The notes under the pieces: model-generated | The model's database searches: none | What the model saw: only the letters and a program-made list of their open reading frames with translations | What the model was told of the DNA's origin: nothing | Shown here: positions 36,963 through 46,257 of the stretch, in pieces | How positions within the stretch are numbered: the stretch's first letter is position 1 | Layout of the letters: every line of letters begins with the position of its first letter | Source of the DNA: Parasulfuritortus sp037439465 | Lineage (GTDB): Bacteria; Pseudomonadota; Gammaproteobacteria; Burkholderiales; Thiobacillaceae | Length of the DNA stretch: 64,000 bases | Assembly: GCA_037439465.1 (NCBI GenBank) | Contig: JBBIVX010000016.1 | Span: 1 to 64,000 of the forward strand | Reading direction: 5' to 3' | Made by a program: the position numbers and the translations under genes

Positions 36963-37580
36963 ATGCCCGGTAACCTATTCATTGTCACCGCCCCCTCCGG
37001 CGCCGGTAAATCCAGCCTGGTGCAGGCCATGCTCGCCGCCGACCCCGGATTGCGTCTGTCTGTTTCCTACACCACGCGGGCGCCGCGCCCCGGCGAGGTG
37101 AACGGCGTGCATTACCACTTCGTCGATCTGGAGGGCTTCCGTGAGCGGCTTTTGCGCGGCGATTTTCTCGAAAGCGCGGAAGTCTATGGCAATTATTACG
37201 GCACCTCCCAGAGCTGGATCGAGCAACAGACACGTGAAGGCCACGACATCCTGCTGGAGATTGACTGGCAGGGTGCCGCCCAGGTTCGCAAGCTGTTCCC
37301 GGAAGCGGTCAGCCTGTTCATCCTGCCGCCCTCGCTGGCGGAACTCAAACGCCGGCTGGAAGGCCGCGGCCAGGATGCCGCCGAGGTCATAGACCGACGC
37401 TTGGCCGCCGCGCAAGCGGACATCGCCCAGGCCTACTCCTTCGATTACCTGGTGGTCAATGATCACTTCGAGGCGGCCCTGGCCGACATCCAGGCCATCG
37501 TCCACGCCCGCCGTCTCAGCATACGCAATCAGATGCAACGACTGGCGCCCCTGCTCGGCGCCCTGCTCGGCCAGACCTGA
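36963..37580 (+). CDS. gmk: Guanylate kinase
   Basis: Phosphorylates GMP to GDP. P-loop APSGAGKSSL at about residues 9-18, then SYTTRAPRPGEVNGVHYHF and EIDWQGAAQVR, the GMP-binding signature. 205 residues. It heads the gmk-rpoZ-spoT set, the same order as in E. coli. No recognisable Shine-Dalgarno sequence precedes ATG; instead the end of a possible RNA structure lies there. Confidence 0.97.
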   Translation: MPGNLFIVTAPSGAGKSSLVQAMLAADPGLRLSVSYTTRAPRPGEVNGVHYHFVDLEGFRERLLRGDFLESAEVYGNYYGTSQSWIEQQTREGHDILLEIDWQGAAQVRKLFPEAVSLFILPPSLAELKRRLEGRGQDAAEVIDRRLAAAQADIAQAYSFDYLVVNDHFEAALADIQAIVHARRLSIRNQMQRLAPLLGALLGQT

Positions 37581-37659
37581 GCTCTCGTCAACCTGCCAAA
37601 GCGACCGGGTTCGGGCTAAAATCCCTCCTGTCCCGCCACTTATTTTTCTGGAGAATGTC

Positions 37660-37866
37660 ATGGCCCGTGTCACCGTGGACGATTGCATCCACCATATCCC
37701 CAACCGCTTCGAGATGACGCTGACCGCCGCCGTCCGCGCCCGCCAGATATCGATCGGGGCCACCCCCAAGGTTGAAGCGAACCGGGACAAGCCGTCCGTT
37801 ATCGCCTTGCGCGAGATCGCCGAGGGCCTGATCGGTCCCGACATCTTGAGCAAAGCCGGCGCCTGA
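37660..37866 (+). CDS. rpoZ: RNA polymerase omega subunit
   Basis: Smallest core subunit of RNA polymerase, 68 residues. It starts MARVTVDDCIHHIPNRFEMTL, the highly conserved omega beginning, and keeps the AVRARQI segment and the IALREIAEGLI helix. In E. coli omega forms part of a ppGpp-binding site; it is followed 33 bases later by spoT. TAAAAT at 37617-37622 could be a -10 element for an internal promoter. Confidence 0.97.
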   Translation: MARVTVDDCIHHIPNRFEMTLTAAVRARQISIGATPKVEANRDKPSVIALREIAEGLIGPDILSKAGA

Positions 37867-37899
37867 GCGAGAAGACCTGGGCCAGCCGCCCTGACCGCC

Positions 37900-40098
37900 A
37901 TGGTCCAGGAACCTCGGCCCCGAACAGCCCGCGCCGAAGCGGCAGCGGGCCAGCCTGTCGCGCCTACCGTGCCGGCGGATGGCACGGACATTGCCAGCAT
38001 CGCCCCCTATCTCAAGCCCGACGAGGCCGAGTTGCTGCGCCGGGCTCATGCCTTCAGCGCCCGGGCCCATGCCGGCCAGTTCCGCCGCGGCGGCGAGCCC
38101 TATATCACGCATCCCATGGCGGTGGCGAAAACCCTGGCGGACTGGCGCATGGACTCCCAGACCCTGGCCGCGGCCCTGCTCCATGACGTGGTCGAAGATA
38201 CCGGCACCAGCCATGAGGACATCAAGACCCACTTCGGCGAAGCCGTGGCCAACCTAGTGAACGGTGTCACCAAGCTCGACCAGCTCCAGTTCGAGAGCAA
38301 GAAACACGCTCAGGCCGAGAATTTCCGCAAGATACTCCTGGCCATGGCGCGCGATATCCGGGTCATCCTGATCAAGCTGGCCGATCGACTGCACAACATG
38401 CGCACCCTGGAGGCCATGTCATCGGAACAGCGCCGGCGCATCGCCCTGGAAACCCTCGACATCTATGCCCCCATCGCCAATCGCATGGGGCTCAACGCGC
38501 TCTACCACGAACTGCAGGAGCTGGCCTTCCGTCACCTGCATCCAACCCGCTATCGTGTACTGGAGAAGGCCGCCCGTGCCCATGGCGACCGTCAGGAGGC
38601 TTTGGACAAGATCCGCCAGGCGATTGTCACCAAACTCAGCGAGTGCGGCATCGAGTGTGATGTCTATGGGCGCGAGAAGCACCTCTACAGCGTCTACCGC
38701 AAGATGCAGGAAAAACACCTGGCATTTACCGAGGTGTCCGATATTTACGGCTTCAGGGTGATCGTCGCCGACATTCCAACCTGTTATCTCGCCCTGGGCA
38801 CCCTGCACGGCCTGTACAAACCTATCCCCGGAAAGTTCAAGGACTACATCGCCATCCCCAAAGCCAACGGTTACCAGTCCCTGCACACCACCCTGTTCGG
38901 CCCACTCGGCACACCGCTTGAGGTGCAGATCCGCACGCGCGACATGCACCGGCTGGCCGAGGCCGGCATCGCCTCGCATTGGATGTACAAGACCGGCGGG
39001 GCCGGCCTATCCGAGGCCCAGCGCATGACGCACCAGTGGCTGCAAAGCCTGCTCGACATCCAGGCCGACAGCCGCGATTCGGTGGAATTTCTCGAACACA
39101 TCAAGGTGGATCTATTCCCGGACGAGGTCTACGTCTTCACACCGCGCGGCAAGATCATGGCGCTGCCACGCCAGGCCACCGCCATCGATTTCGCCTATGG
39201 CATCCACACCGACATCGGCAATCACTGCGTCGCCGCGCGCATCAACGGCGACTACATGCCACTATCCACGCCGCTCAGAAACGGCGACCGGGTGGAGATC
39301 ATCACCACCGACAGCGCCCGCCCCAACCCGGCCTGGATCCATTTCGCCGTCACCGGCAAGGCCCGCGCCCATATCCGCAGCGCGCTCAAACACGCCAATC
39401 GGCACGAATCCGAGATACTCGGCCTGCAATTGCTCAACCAGGCCCTGCGCGGCCTCGGCGTCAACCCGAACGATGTGGATGCCGCCCGCTGGGAACAATT
39501 GCACAAACTCAGCGGCCGCAGCCGCTCCGACATACTGATGGAGATCGGCCTGGGCAAGAAGCTGGGGGTGATGGTGGCGCGCCAGTTGCTGGCGCGCGAG
39601 GCCGACACCACACCACGGGTGGCCGGCCCAATGCTCATCCACGGATCCGAAGGCGTCGCCGTCCGCCTGGCCAAGTGCTGCCGGCCTATCCCCGGCGACC
39701 CCATCATCGGCCAGATCAAAAAGGAACAGGGGCTCATCATCCACACCCACGACTGCCCGCAGGTGCGCCATTACCGCGAGGACCCCGACAAATGGGTGGA
39801 CGTGGAATGGGAACCGGACCTCGGCAAGGTCTTCGACGTCAGCATACGCATCACCGTAATCAACGCCCGCGGCGTGCTCGCCAAGGTCGCCGCCGCCATC
39901 GCCGGCGAGGGTTCCAACATCGACGACGTGCGCATGGAGGAAGAGGGCGGCGAATACACCAACCTGTTCTTCACCGTGCAGGTGCAGAATCGGGTTCACC
40001 TCTCCCGTCTCATGCGCGCCCTGCGCAGCCTGCGCGAGGTCAGCCGCATCGCCCGCCTCAAAGGCGGTCAGGAAGGCCACTCCGCCAACATCATTTGA
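37900..40098 (+). CDS. spoT: Bifunctional (p)ppGpp synthetase/hydrolase SpoT
   Basis: Makes and degrades the stringent-response alarmone. The 732 residues hold an HD hydrolase domain (HDVVEDTG at about 91-98, RLHNMRTL), a synthetase domain (YGREKHLYSVYRKM, YGFRVIV, GYQSLHTT), a TGS domain (YVFTPRGKIMALPRQATAIDFAY), a CC/zinc-finger-like region (KCCRPIPGDPIIG) and a C-terminal ACT domain (TVINARGVLAKVAAAI). Both catalytic centres look intact. Embedded in gmk-rpoZ-spoT-ridA. Confidence 0.96.
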   Translation: MVQEPRPRTARAEAAAGQPVAPTVPADGTDIASIAPYLKPDEAELLRRAHAFSARAHAGQFRRGGEPYITHPMAVAKTLADWRMDSQTLAAALLHDVVEDTGTSHEDIKTHFGEAVANLVNGVTKLDQLQFESKKHAQAENFRKILLAMARDIRVILIKLADRLHNMRTLEAMSSEQRRRIALETLDIYAPIANRMGLNALYHELQELAFRHLHPTRYRVLEKAARAHGDRQEALDKIRQAIVTKLSECGIECDVYGREKHLYSVYRKMQEKHLAFTEVSDIYGFRVIVADIPTCYLALGTLHGLYKPIPGKFKDYIAIPKANGYQSLHTTLFGPLGTPLEVQIRTRDMHRLAEAGIASHWMYKTGGAGLSEAQRMTHQWLQSLLDIQADSRDSVEFLEHIKVDLFPDEVYVFTPRGKIMALPRQATAIDFAYGIHTDIGNHCVAARINGDYMPLSTPLRNGDRVEIITTDSARPNPAWIHFAVTGKARAHIRSALKHANRHESEILGLQLLNQALRGLGVNPNDVDAARWEQLHKLSGRSRSDILMEIGLGKKLGVMVARQLLAREADTTPRVAGPMLIHGSEGVAVRLAKCCRPIPGDPIIGQIKKEQGLIIHTHDCPQVRHYREDPDKWVDVEWEPDLGKVFDVSIRITVINARGVLAKVAAAIAGEGSNIDDVRMEEEGGEYTNLFFTVQVQNRVHLSRLMRALRSLREVSRIARLKGGQEGHSANII

Positions 40099-40108
40099 AA
40101 GGACGCCC

Positions 40109-40489
40109 ATGTCCAAGGACATCATCACCACGCGCGCCGCACCGCAGGCCATCGGCACATACTCACAGGCCGTGAGGGCCGGCAGCACCGTCTACCTGTC
40201 CGGGCAGATCGGTCTCGATCCCGCCACCATGCAATTGGTGGACGGCATCGAGGCACAGGTGCATCGGGTCTTCGCCAACCTCGCGGCCGTCTGCGTCGCG
40301 GCCGGCGGCGGCCTCGGCGACATCGTCAAGATCAACCTCTATCTCACCGACCTCACCCACTTCGCCAAGGTCAACGAGATCATGGCACAGTACTTCAGCC
40401 AGCCCTATCCGGCCCGCGCCGCCGTCGGCGTGGCCAGCCTGCCGCGTGGCGCTCTGGTGGAGGCGGACGCCGTGCTGGTGCTCGGCTGA
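40109..40489 (+). CDS. ridA: RidA family reactive enamine/imine deaminase
   Basis: Destroys 2-aminoacrylate and related imines made by PLP enzymes. The 126-residue protein begins ITTRAAPQAIGTYSQAV and has the substrate arginine in PARAAVGVASLPRGALVE, the signature of active RidA proteins. Ten bases after spoT, with GAAAGGA before its ATG, so almost certainly cotranscribed. The spoT-ridA pairing is common in proteobacteria. Confidence 0.95.
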   Translation: MSKDIITTRAAPQAIGTYSQAVRAGSTVYLSGQIGLDPATMQLVDGIEAQVHRVFANLAAVCVAAGGGLGDIVKINLYLTDLTHFAKVNEIMAQYFSQPYPARAAVGVASLPRGALVEADAVLVLG

Positions 40490-40501
40490 CCAGGCGCCGG
40501 C

Positions 40502-42625
40502 ATGACCAACATAACCGATCCGCGCCTGGCCCGAATCGTTTATGGCAGCACCCGCGACGGCATCCTCATCGCTGACGCCGATAACCGCATCATCGACGTC
40601 AATCCCGCCTTCACCCGCATCACCGGCTACCGCCCCGAGGAGGTGCTCGGCCAATCGCCCAGCCTGCTCAAGTCCGGCCGCCACGATGACGCCTTTTATC
40701 GGACCATATGGGAAAGCCTGCGGCAGACTGGCAGCTGGCAGGGTGAGATCTGGGACCGACGCAAGAATGGCGACATCTGTCTGGAGATTCTCACCATCAC
40801 GGCAGTCAAGGATGAGACCGGCAAGGTCGGCCGCTACATCGCCGTTTACACCGACAGCGGGCGGGGCCAGGCCTTGCCGAACGCGCTCGCCCCAGTGGCC
40901 GCCGTCCCCCGCCCGGCCGCGGTCAGCCAGACCAGGCTGACCGACTATCTGGCGGAGGCCATCGCCCAGGCCGACCGTGACAACCTGCTGCTGGCGGTCA
41001 TCTGCCTCGACCTCGATCATTTCAAGAGCGTCAACGACCGCTATGGCGATGCGGTCGGCGACCACCTGCTGCTGGAAACGGCCATCCGCCTGCGCCAAAC
41101 CCTGCGTGCCGTCGATACCGTCGCCCGCATCGCCGATACCGACACCCGTCCCGGCGATACGGTGGCCCGTACCGGCGGCGACGAATTCGTCCTGATCGTC
41201 ACCGGCCTGCCCAATCTGGACGTGCTCGAACAGTTCACCCAGCGCATCCTGAAACTGGTGGCTCAGCCCAGCCGCATCGATGGCCATGAGCTTGCGCTCA
41301 CAGCCAGCCTGGGCATCACGGTCTATCCATTGGATGCGGCCGATCCCGGCACCCTGCTGCGCCACGCCGACCAGGCCATGTACCAGGCCAAGGAATCGGG
41401 GCGCAACCGCTACCACCTGTTCGATACCGAACGCGACCAGCAGGCGCACAGTCGCCGCCTGCTGGTGCAAAGGCTGCACTCCGCCCTCACCGACGACGCA
41501 CTGGAGCTTTACTACCAACCCAAGGTCAATCTGCGCACCGGCAAGGTGATCGGTCTGGAGGCCCTGTTACGCTGGCGTCATCCGGAAGAAGGCCTTTTGC
41601 CGCCTGCCGAATTTCTCCCTCAGGTCGAGCATGACGACCTCATCGTCGAAATCGGCGAATGGGTTGCCGGCACGGCCCTGCGCCAACTATCGAGCTGGCG
41701 CGGGCAGGGGCTCACAACCAAAGTCAGCATCAACGTGGCCGCCCGGCAATTGCTGCGCGGCGACTTCTGCGACCGTCTGCGCGACCGTTTACGCCGGTTC
41801 CCCGAGATTCCGCCCGGCAGCCTCGAACTGGAAATACTGGAGTCCTCCGCCATCGACAACACCGCCCATGTCCGCGCCATCATGGAGGACTGTCACGCCC
41901 TGGGCATCAGCTTCGCCCTGGACGACTTCGGTGCCGGCTACGCCTCCCTATCCTACCTCAGGGATATCCCCGCCGACGTGCTCAAGATCGACCAATCCTT
42001 CATCCGCGACATCCTCGACAACGCCGATGACCTCGCCTTGGTGGAAGGGATCATCGGGCTTGCCGTTGCCTTCCGCCGCATCGTGGTGGCGGAGGGTGTG
42101 GAAACGACCGAACAGGGTGTGCTGCTGATGCGCCTCGGCTGCGATCTGGCTCAGGGCAACGGTATCGCCCTGCCGCTGCCGGCGGCACGGGTGCCCGGCT
42201 GGATCGCCGGCTTCAAACCGGACCCGCAGTGGGCGCTTTGGGCCGATACCCAATGGGAGATGGAGGATTTCCCGCTCCTGGTGGCCCAGTACGACCACCT
42301 CAATTGGGTACGGCGAGTGGCCATGCACATCGGTGGCGGCCTTCAAAAACTGAGCAAGGCAGAACTCACCGATAAGCGCCAGTGCCGTTTCGGCCATTGG
42401 TACTACGGCCATGGCATGACGCGCTATGGCCACCTCCCGGCCTTTCGCGAGCTGGAGGCCATCCACGCCCGCGTGCACGAGGTCGGCCCCGAGGTGCTGC
42501 GGCTGCGCGCCGCCGGCCAGGTGGAGGCGGCACACGCCCGCATGCGCGAATTGCTGACGCTAAAAGACGCCATGCTCGGCGGCCTCGCCAAACTACAAAC
42601 CCTCGTCGCGCACAAGCCTCATTGA
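40502..42625 (+). CDS. PAS-GGDEF-EAL-CZB c-di-GMP signalling protein
   Basis: A 707-residue soluble protein with four modules. PAS (about 10-120, GILIADADNRIIDVNPAFTR), GGDEF (about 138-300, motif at 225-229), EAL (about 320-565, GLEALLRW and DDFGAGYASLSYL, catalytic residues present) and a C-terminal CZB-type zinc-binding domain (about 595-700, with CRFGHWYYGHG and IHARVHE). Both synthesis and hydrolysis motifs look intact. The I-site region is duplicated: RAVDTVAR at 202-209 and RPGDTVAR at 216-223. CZB domains sense zinc or hypochlorite-type oxidants elsewhere. Located between ridA and recG. Confidence 0.93.
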   Translation: MTNITDPRLARIVYGSTRDGILIADADNRIIDVNPAFTRITGYRPEEVLGQSPSLLKSGRHDDAFYRTIWESLRQTGSWQGEIWDRRKNGDICLEILTITAVKDETGKVGRYIAVYTDSGRGQALPNALAPVAAVPRPAAVSQTRLTDYLAEAIAQADRDNLLLAVICLDLDHFKSVNDRYGDAVGDHLLLETAIRLRQTLRAVDTVARIADTDTRPGDTVARTGGDEFVLIVTGLPNLDVLEQFTQRILKLVAQPSRIDGHELALTASLGITVYPLDAADPGTLLRHADQAMYQAKESGRNRYHLFDTERDQQAHSRRLLVQRLHSALTDDALELYYQPKVNLRTGKVIGLEALLRWRHPEEGLLPPAEFLPQVEHDDLIVEIGEWVAGTALRQLSSWRGQGLTTKVSINVAARQLLRGDFCDRLRDRLRRFPEIPPGSLELEILESSAIDNTAHVRAIMEDCHALGISFALDDFGAGYASLSYLRDIPADVLKIDQSFIRDILDNADDLALVEGIIGLAVAFRRIVVAEGVETTEQGVLLMRLGCDLAQGNGIALPLPAARVPGWIAGFKPDPQWALWADTQWEMEDFPLLVAQYDHLNWVRRVAMHIGGGLQKLSKAELTDKRQCRFGHWYYGHGMTRYGHLPAFRELEAIHARVHEVGPEVLRLRAAGQVEAAHARMRELLTLKDAMLGGLAKLQTLVAHKPH
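41105..41188 (+). repeat. In-frame 42-base tandem duplication at the GGDEF I-site
   Basis: Two adjacent 14-codon units (41105-41146 and 41147-41188) encode RAVDTVARIADTDT and RPGDTVARTGGDEF. The first eight codons encode matching residues except two, with third-base differences, so the duplication is not very recent. It inserts 14 residues directly before the active-site turn and yields two RxxD motifs. Confidence 0.7.
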
Positions 42626-42645
42626 CACCCGTCATCGCCATCACC

Positions 42646-44706
42646 ATGGCCAAACCCGCGAGTCCGCTACCCGTTCATGCCCGGCTCGGTTACGCCAATG
42701 CCGAGGCGCTGACCCTGCATCTGCCCCTGCGCTACCAGGACGAGACCCGCCTCACCTGCCTGCATGACGCCCGGCCGGGCGAGACTGTGCAACTGCAGGG
42801 CCGCGTTGTCCGCCATGAGGTCAGCCGACGGCCGCGGCCGCAATTGCTGGTCACCTTGCAGGAGGTGGGCAGCGGAGAGATATTCCATTTCCGTCTGCTG
42901 CACTTCTACCCCAACCAGCTCGCCCAATTGCAGGTCGGCGCGCCGATTCGCCTGCAGGGCGAGATCCGGTCAGGATTTTTCGGCGCCGAGATGGTCCACC
43001 CGCACTGGCACGTCTGCCCGCCCGAGCGGCCGCTGCCCACCACCCTGACGCCGGTCTATCCGACAGTGGCGGGTCTGGCGCAAGCGCGCCTGCGGCAAGC
43101 CATTGCCACCGCCCTGGCCACGACCGACCTGAGCGACAGCCTGCCGGCAGCGATCATCGAACGACTGCAACTGCCCACGTTCGCCGCCGCCCTGCATACC
43201 CTGCATGCGCCGCCGGCCGACATCAGCCTGGTCGATCTGGAGCAGCGCTCTCACCCCGCCTGGCGGCGCATCAAATTCGATGAGCTGCTGGCGCAGCAAC
43301 TGGCATTGCGGCTATACAGCCGTAAACGGCATGCCCAGGCCGCACCCGTTCTCGATGATGGGGCCGGGCTCGCGCCGCGGCTGCTAGCCGCCCTGCCCTT
43401 CCCCCTGACCGCCGCGCAGCAACGCGTACTGCAAGAAATCCGCGCCGATCTCGGCCAGCCGTACCCCATGCATCGTCTGTTGCAAGGCGATGTCGGCTGC
43501 GGCAAGACCTGCATGGCCGCCCTGGCGGCCCTGCTGGCGGTGGGCAGCGGCCACCAGGCGTCCGTCATGGCCCCCACCGAGATATTGGCGGAACAGCTCT
43601 ATCTCAAGTTCAGGGAATGGCTGGCGCCGCTCGCCATCCCCGTGGTCTGGCTGGCAGCCGCCCTCAAGGGCAAGGAGAAACGCCAGGCGCTGGCGGCCAT
43701 CGCCGCCGGCGAGGCGGCCGTGGCGGTGGGCACCCATGCCCTGTTCCAGGAGGGTGTCGCCTTCAAGTCGCTCGCCCTGGCCATCGTCGATGAACAACAC
43801 CGCTTCGGTGTCGAACAGCGCCTCGCGCTGCGGGCAAAGGGCATGGCCAATGACGCCTTGAACGTGCCGCACCCCGCCCCCAGCACCCCGCATCTATTGA
43901 TGATGTCCGCCACCCCCATACCGCGCAGTCTGGCCATGAGTTACCTTGCCGACCTCGACGTTTCCATCATCGACCAATTGCCGCCGGGCCGGCAAGCCAT
44001 CGCCACGCGAGTGCTTGGCAACGCCCGCCGCGCCGAGGTAATCGCCCGGCTGCGCAACTATTGCCGCGATGGCGCCCAGGCCTACTGGGTCTGTCCGCTG
44101 ATCGAGGGCTCCGAGAAGAGTGATTTGACGGCCGCCATCGATGCCCACGCCGAGCTGACCGCGGCCCTGCCCGGACTGCGCATCGGCCTCGCCCACGGCC
44201 GCCTCAAGGCCGATGAAAAGGCAGCTGTCATGGCCCGTTTCAAGGCCGGAGAGATCGACATACTGGTGGCCACCACGGTCATCGAGGTCGGTGTGGACGT
44301 GGCCAATGCCAGTCTGATGGTGATCGAACACGCCGAACGTCTGGGCCTGGCCCAACTGCACCAGTTGCGCGGCCGGGTGGGGCGCGGCCAGCGCGCCTCG
44401 TCCTGCCTGCTGCTTTATGGCGAACCCCTGTCCGACATGGCGCGGCAGCGCCTGAGCATCATCCGGGAAAACAACGACGGCTTCGCCATCGCCCGCGAGG
44501 ACCTCCGCCTGCGCGGCCCCGGCGAGTTCCTCGGCGCCCGCCAATCGGGTGCCCCCCTACTGCGCTTCGCCGCCCTGGAGACAGATGGCAACCTGCTGGA
44601 CGAGGCCCGCGCCGCCGCTTCCGACCTGTTGCACGGCGCCCCCGCCGTCGTCGATCGTCACCTCGCCCGCTGGTTACCCAACGGCGCCGAATTCCTCAAG
44701 GCCTGA
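42646..44706 (+). CDS. recG: ATP-dependent DNA helicase RecG
   Basis: Branch-migrates and reverses stalled replication forks. The N-terminal wedge/OB domain (about 1-230) contains HLPLRYQDETRL. The helicase core has Walker A GDVGCGKT at about residue 281, DEQHRFGVEQR (motif II), MSATPIPRSL (III), TTVIEVGVDVANA and QLRGRVGRG (VI). 686 residues versus 693 in E. coli. ATG at 42646 is preferred; the frame is open far upstream within the preceding gene. Confidence 0.96.
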   Translation: MAKPASPLPVHARLGYANAEALTLHLPLRYQDETRLTCLHDARPGETVQLQGRVVRHEVSRRPRPQLLVTLQEVGSGEIFHFRLLHFYPNQLAQLQVGAPIRLQGEIRSGFFGAEMVHPHWHVCPPERPLPTTLTPVYPTVAGLAQARLRQAIATALATTDLSDSLPAAIIERLQLPTFAAALHTLHAPPADISLVDLEQRSHPAWRRIKFDELLAQQLALRLYSRKRHAQAAPVLDDGAGLAPRLLAALPFPLTAAQQRVLQEIRADLGQPYPMHRLLQGDVGCGKTCMAALAALLAVGSGHQASVMAPTEILAEQLYLKFREWLAPLAIPVVWLAAALKGKEKRQALAAIAAGEAAVAVGTHALFQEGVAFKSLALAIVDEQHRFGVEQRLALRAKGMANDALNVPHPAPSTPHLLMMSATPIPRSLAMSYLADLDVSIIDQLPPGRQAIATRVLGNARRAEVIARLRNYCRDGAQAYWVCPLIEGSEKSDLTAAIDAHAELTAALPGLRIGLAHGRLKADEKAAVMARFKAGEIDILVATTVIEVGVDVANASLMVIEHAERLGLAQLHQLRGRVGRGQRASSCLLLYGEPLSDMARQRLSIIRENNDGFAIAREDLRLRGPGEFLGARQSGAPLLRFAALETDGNLLDEARAAASDLLHGAPAVVDRHLARWLPNGAEFLKA

Positions 44707-44715
44707 GCCACTGCC

Positions 44716-45489
44716 ATGACCCGCTCCAACCCTGCCACAGGCTTCCATTTACTCATCATCGGCGATGAGATCCTGTCCGGTAAACGACGCGACCGGCACT
44801 TCGACAAGGTCAGGGAAATCCTCAGCACACGCGGTCTCGGCCTCGCCCAAGTAAGCTACCTGGGTGACCAACGCGAGCGTCTGACCGGCTTTCTGCGCCA
44901 CTGTTTCGCCAGCGACGACATACTGCTCAGTTGCGGCGGAATCGGCGCCACTCCCGACGACCACACCCGACAGGCCGCCGCCGCAGCACTGGGTGTGCCG
45001 CTGCGCCTGCACCCCGAGGCGAGAGCGCTGATCGCCGCCAGCGCCCTGACAGTGGGTCAGCCGGTCACCGCCGAGCGTCTGCGCATGGGTGAATTTCCAG
45101 AGGGCGCCATTCTCATCCCCAACCCCATCAACCAGGTGCCCGGTTTTTCCCTCGGCCGGCACCACTTCGTGCCGGGTTTTCCCGAGATGGCCTGGCCGAT
45201 GCTCGAATGGGTACTCGATACCTGCTATCCGGCCTTGGGCAAAGGCGTCCCGGCGAGGGAACGCAGCCTGATCGTGGCCGGCCTGGCCGAGGCCACACTG
45301 ACGCCGTTGATGGAAGACGTGGAACGGGCTTGGCCGGATCTCAAGATATTCAGTCTACCCATACTCAACCTGGAACACCCGGACGATTACCGCATCGAAC
45401 TCGGCGTCAAAGGCCGCGCCAGCAGCTTGGATGACGCCTTCAACCGATTGCGCGCCGGGGCGCTGATGCTGGGAGGCCGCATCGAATGA
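44716..45489 (+). CDS. CinA-like molybdopterin-binding domain protein
   Basis: MoaB/MogA-fold (MoCF_biosynth) protein of 257 residues, starting FHLLIIGDEILSGKRRDRHF with SCGGIGATPDDHT, as in the N-terminal half of CinA. The C-terminal nicotinamide-nucleotide amidase domain of CinA is absent. Related stand-alone proteins may hydrolyse ADP-ribose-type pyrophosphates, but the function here is unproven. Nine bases after recG; probably the last gene of the yicC-to-recG rightward series. Confidence 0.88.
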   Translation: MTRSNPATGFHLLIIGDEILSGKRRDRHFDKVREILSTRGLGLAQVSYLGDQRERLTGFLRHCFASDDILLSCGGIGATPDDHTRQAAAAALGVPLRLHPEARALIAASALTVGQPVTAERLRMGEFPEGAILIPNPINQVPGFSLGRHHFVPGFPEMAWPMLEWVLDTCYPALGKGVPARERSLIVAGLAEATLTPLMEDVERAWPDLKIFSLPILNLEHPDDYRIELGVKGRASSLDDAFNRLRAGALMLGGRIE

Positions 45490-45624
45490 GGCGGACCGGG
45501 TGTGAAACATCTTGTTACCCTCCGCTTACAACTTGCCCATCCGGACGACAAGCCAGTCACTATGCTGAGAGGGTATGAGAGGAGTGGAAGGTCTTCTTGA
45601 AGTTTGAGTAAAGGGTATTTTCCT

Positions 45625-46224
45625 ATGCACACATTATCTCAACCCGCATATTTACTATTCAGGCCAGCGCTGGTTAGCGGTTGGCGGGGATGGGTGTCGG
45701 TTCCCATCCTGGGTGTGATGCTCGGCGCATGCGCCACGCCAGCGGGCGACTATGCCAGCGCGCCCGCGCCGGTGCAGTTGCCGCCCACCCAGGTGTACTT
45801 CTACCCGGCAGCCGGGCAGACCCCGGCGCAGCAGGACAGGGATCGTTACGAATGTTATGTCTGGGCGGTGCGGCAGAGCGGCTTTGACCCCAGCCGGCCG
45901 CAAGTGCCGCCGGCTCCGCGCGTGGAGGTGGTCCCCGTGCCGCCCACCGGTGAGGGCGCGGCGCTGGGCGCCGTCAGTGGCGCCATCCTTGGCGCGGCGG
46001 TATCGCGTCCGCACGATAGCGGCAGCGGCGCGATCATCGGCGCCGTTCTGGGCACCATGGTCGGTGCCAGCGCGGACGCCGCCCGTGCCCAACAAGCCGA
46101 GCAGATACGAGAAAGCCGAGACCGCCGTGATCTGCGACGTTATAGCCAGGTCGAGCGACGCGCCGCCGACTACCGGCGCGCCATGGCCGCCTGCCTGGAA
46201 GGGCGCGGCTATACCGTGCATTGA
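45625..46224 (+). CDS. Glycine-zipper lipoprotein with a C-terminal DRYEC-type module
   Basis: A 199-residue envelope protein. A hydrophobic signal ends in LGAC, a lipobox, with Cys at about residue 37. A first module segment (AQQDRDRYECYVWAVRQSGFDP) is followed by two glycine-zipper repeats (GAALGAVSGAILGAAVS and GAIIGAVLGTMVGASAD, about 110-145), and then RRAADYRRAMAACLEGRGYTV. Glycine zippers often form membrane-associated oligomers. The start ATG has AAAGGG upstream; a TTG is seven codons earlier. Shares its split module with the next gene. Confidence 0.8.
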   Translation: MHTLSQPAYLLFRPALVSGWRGWVSVPILGVMLGACATPAGDYASAPAPVQLPPTQVYFYPAAGQTPAQQDRDRYECYVWAVRQSGFDPSRPQVPPAPRVEVVPVPPTGEGAALGAVSGAILGAAVSRPHDSGSGAIIGAVLGTMVGASADAARAQQAEQIRESRDRRDLRRYSQVERRAADYRRAMAACLEGRGYTVH

Positions 46225-46257
46225 TATGCGCGTCCAACCCTGAGTGAGGAGCCACCC

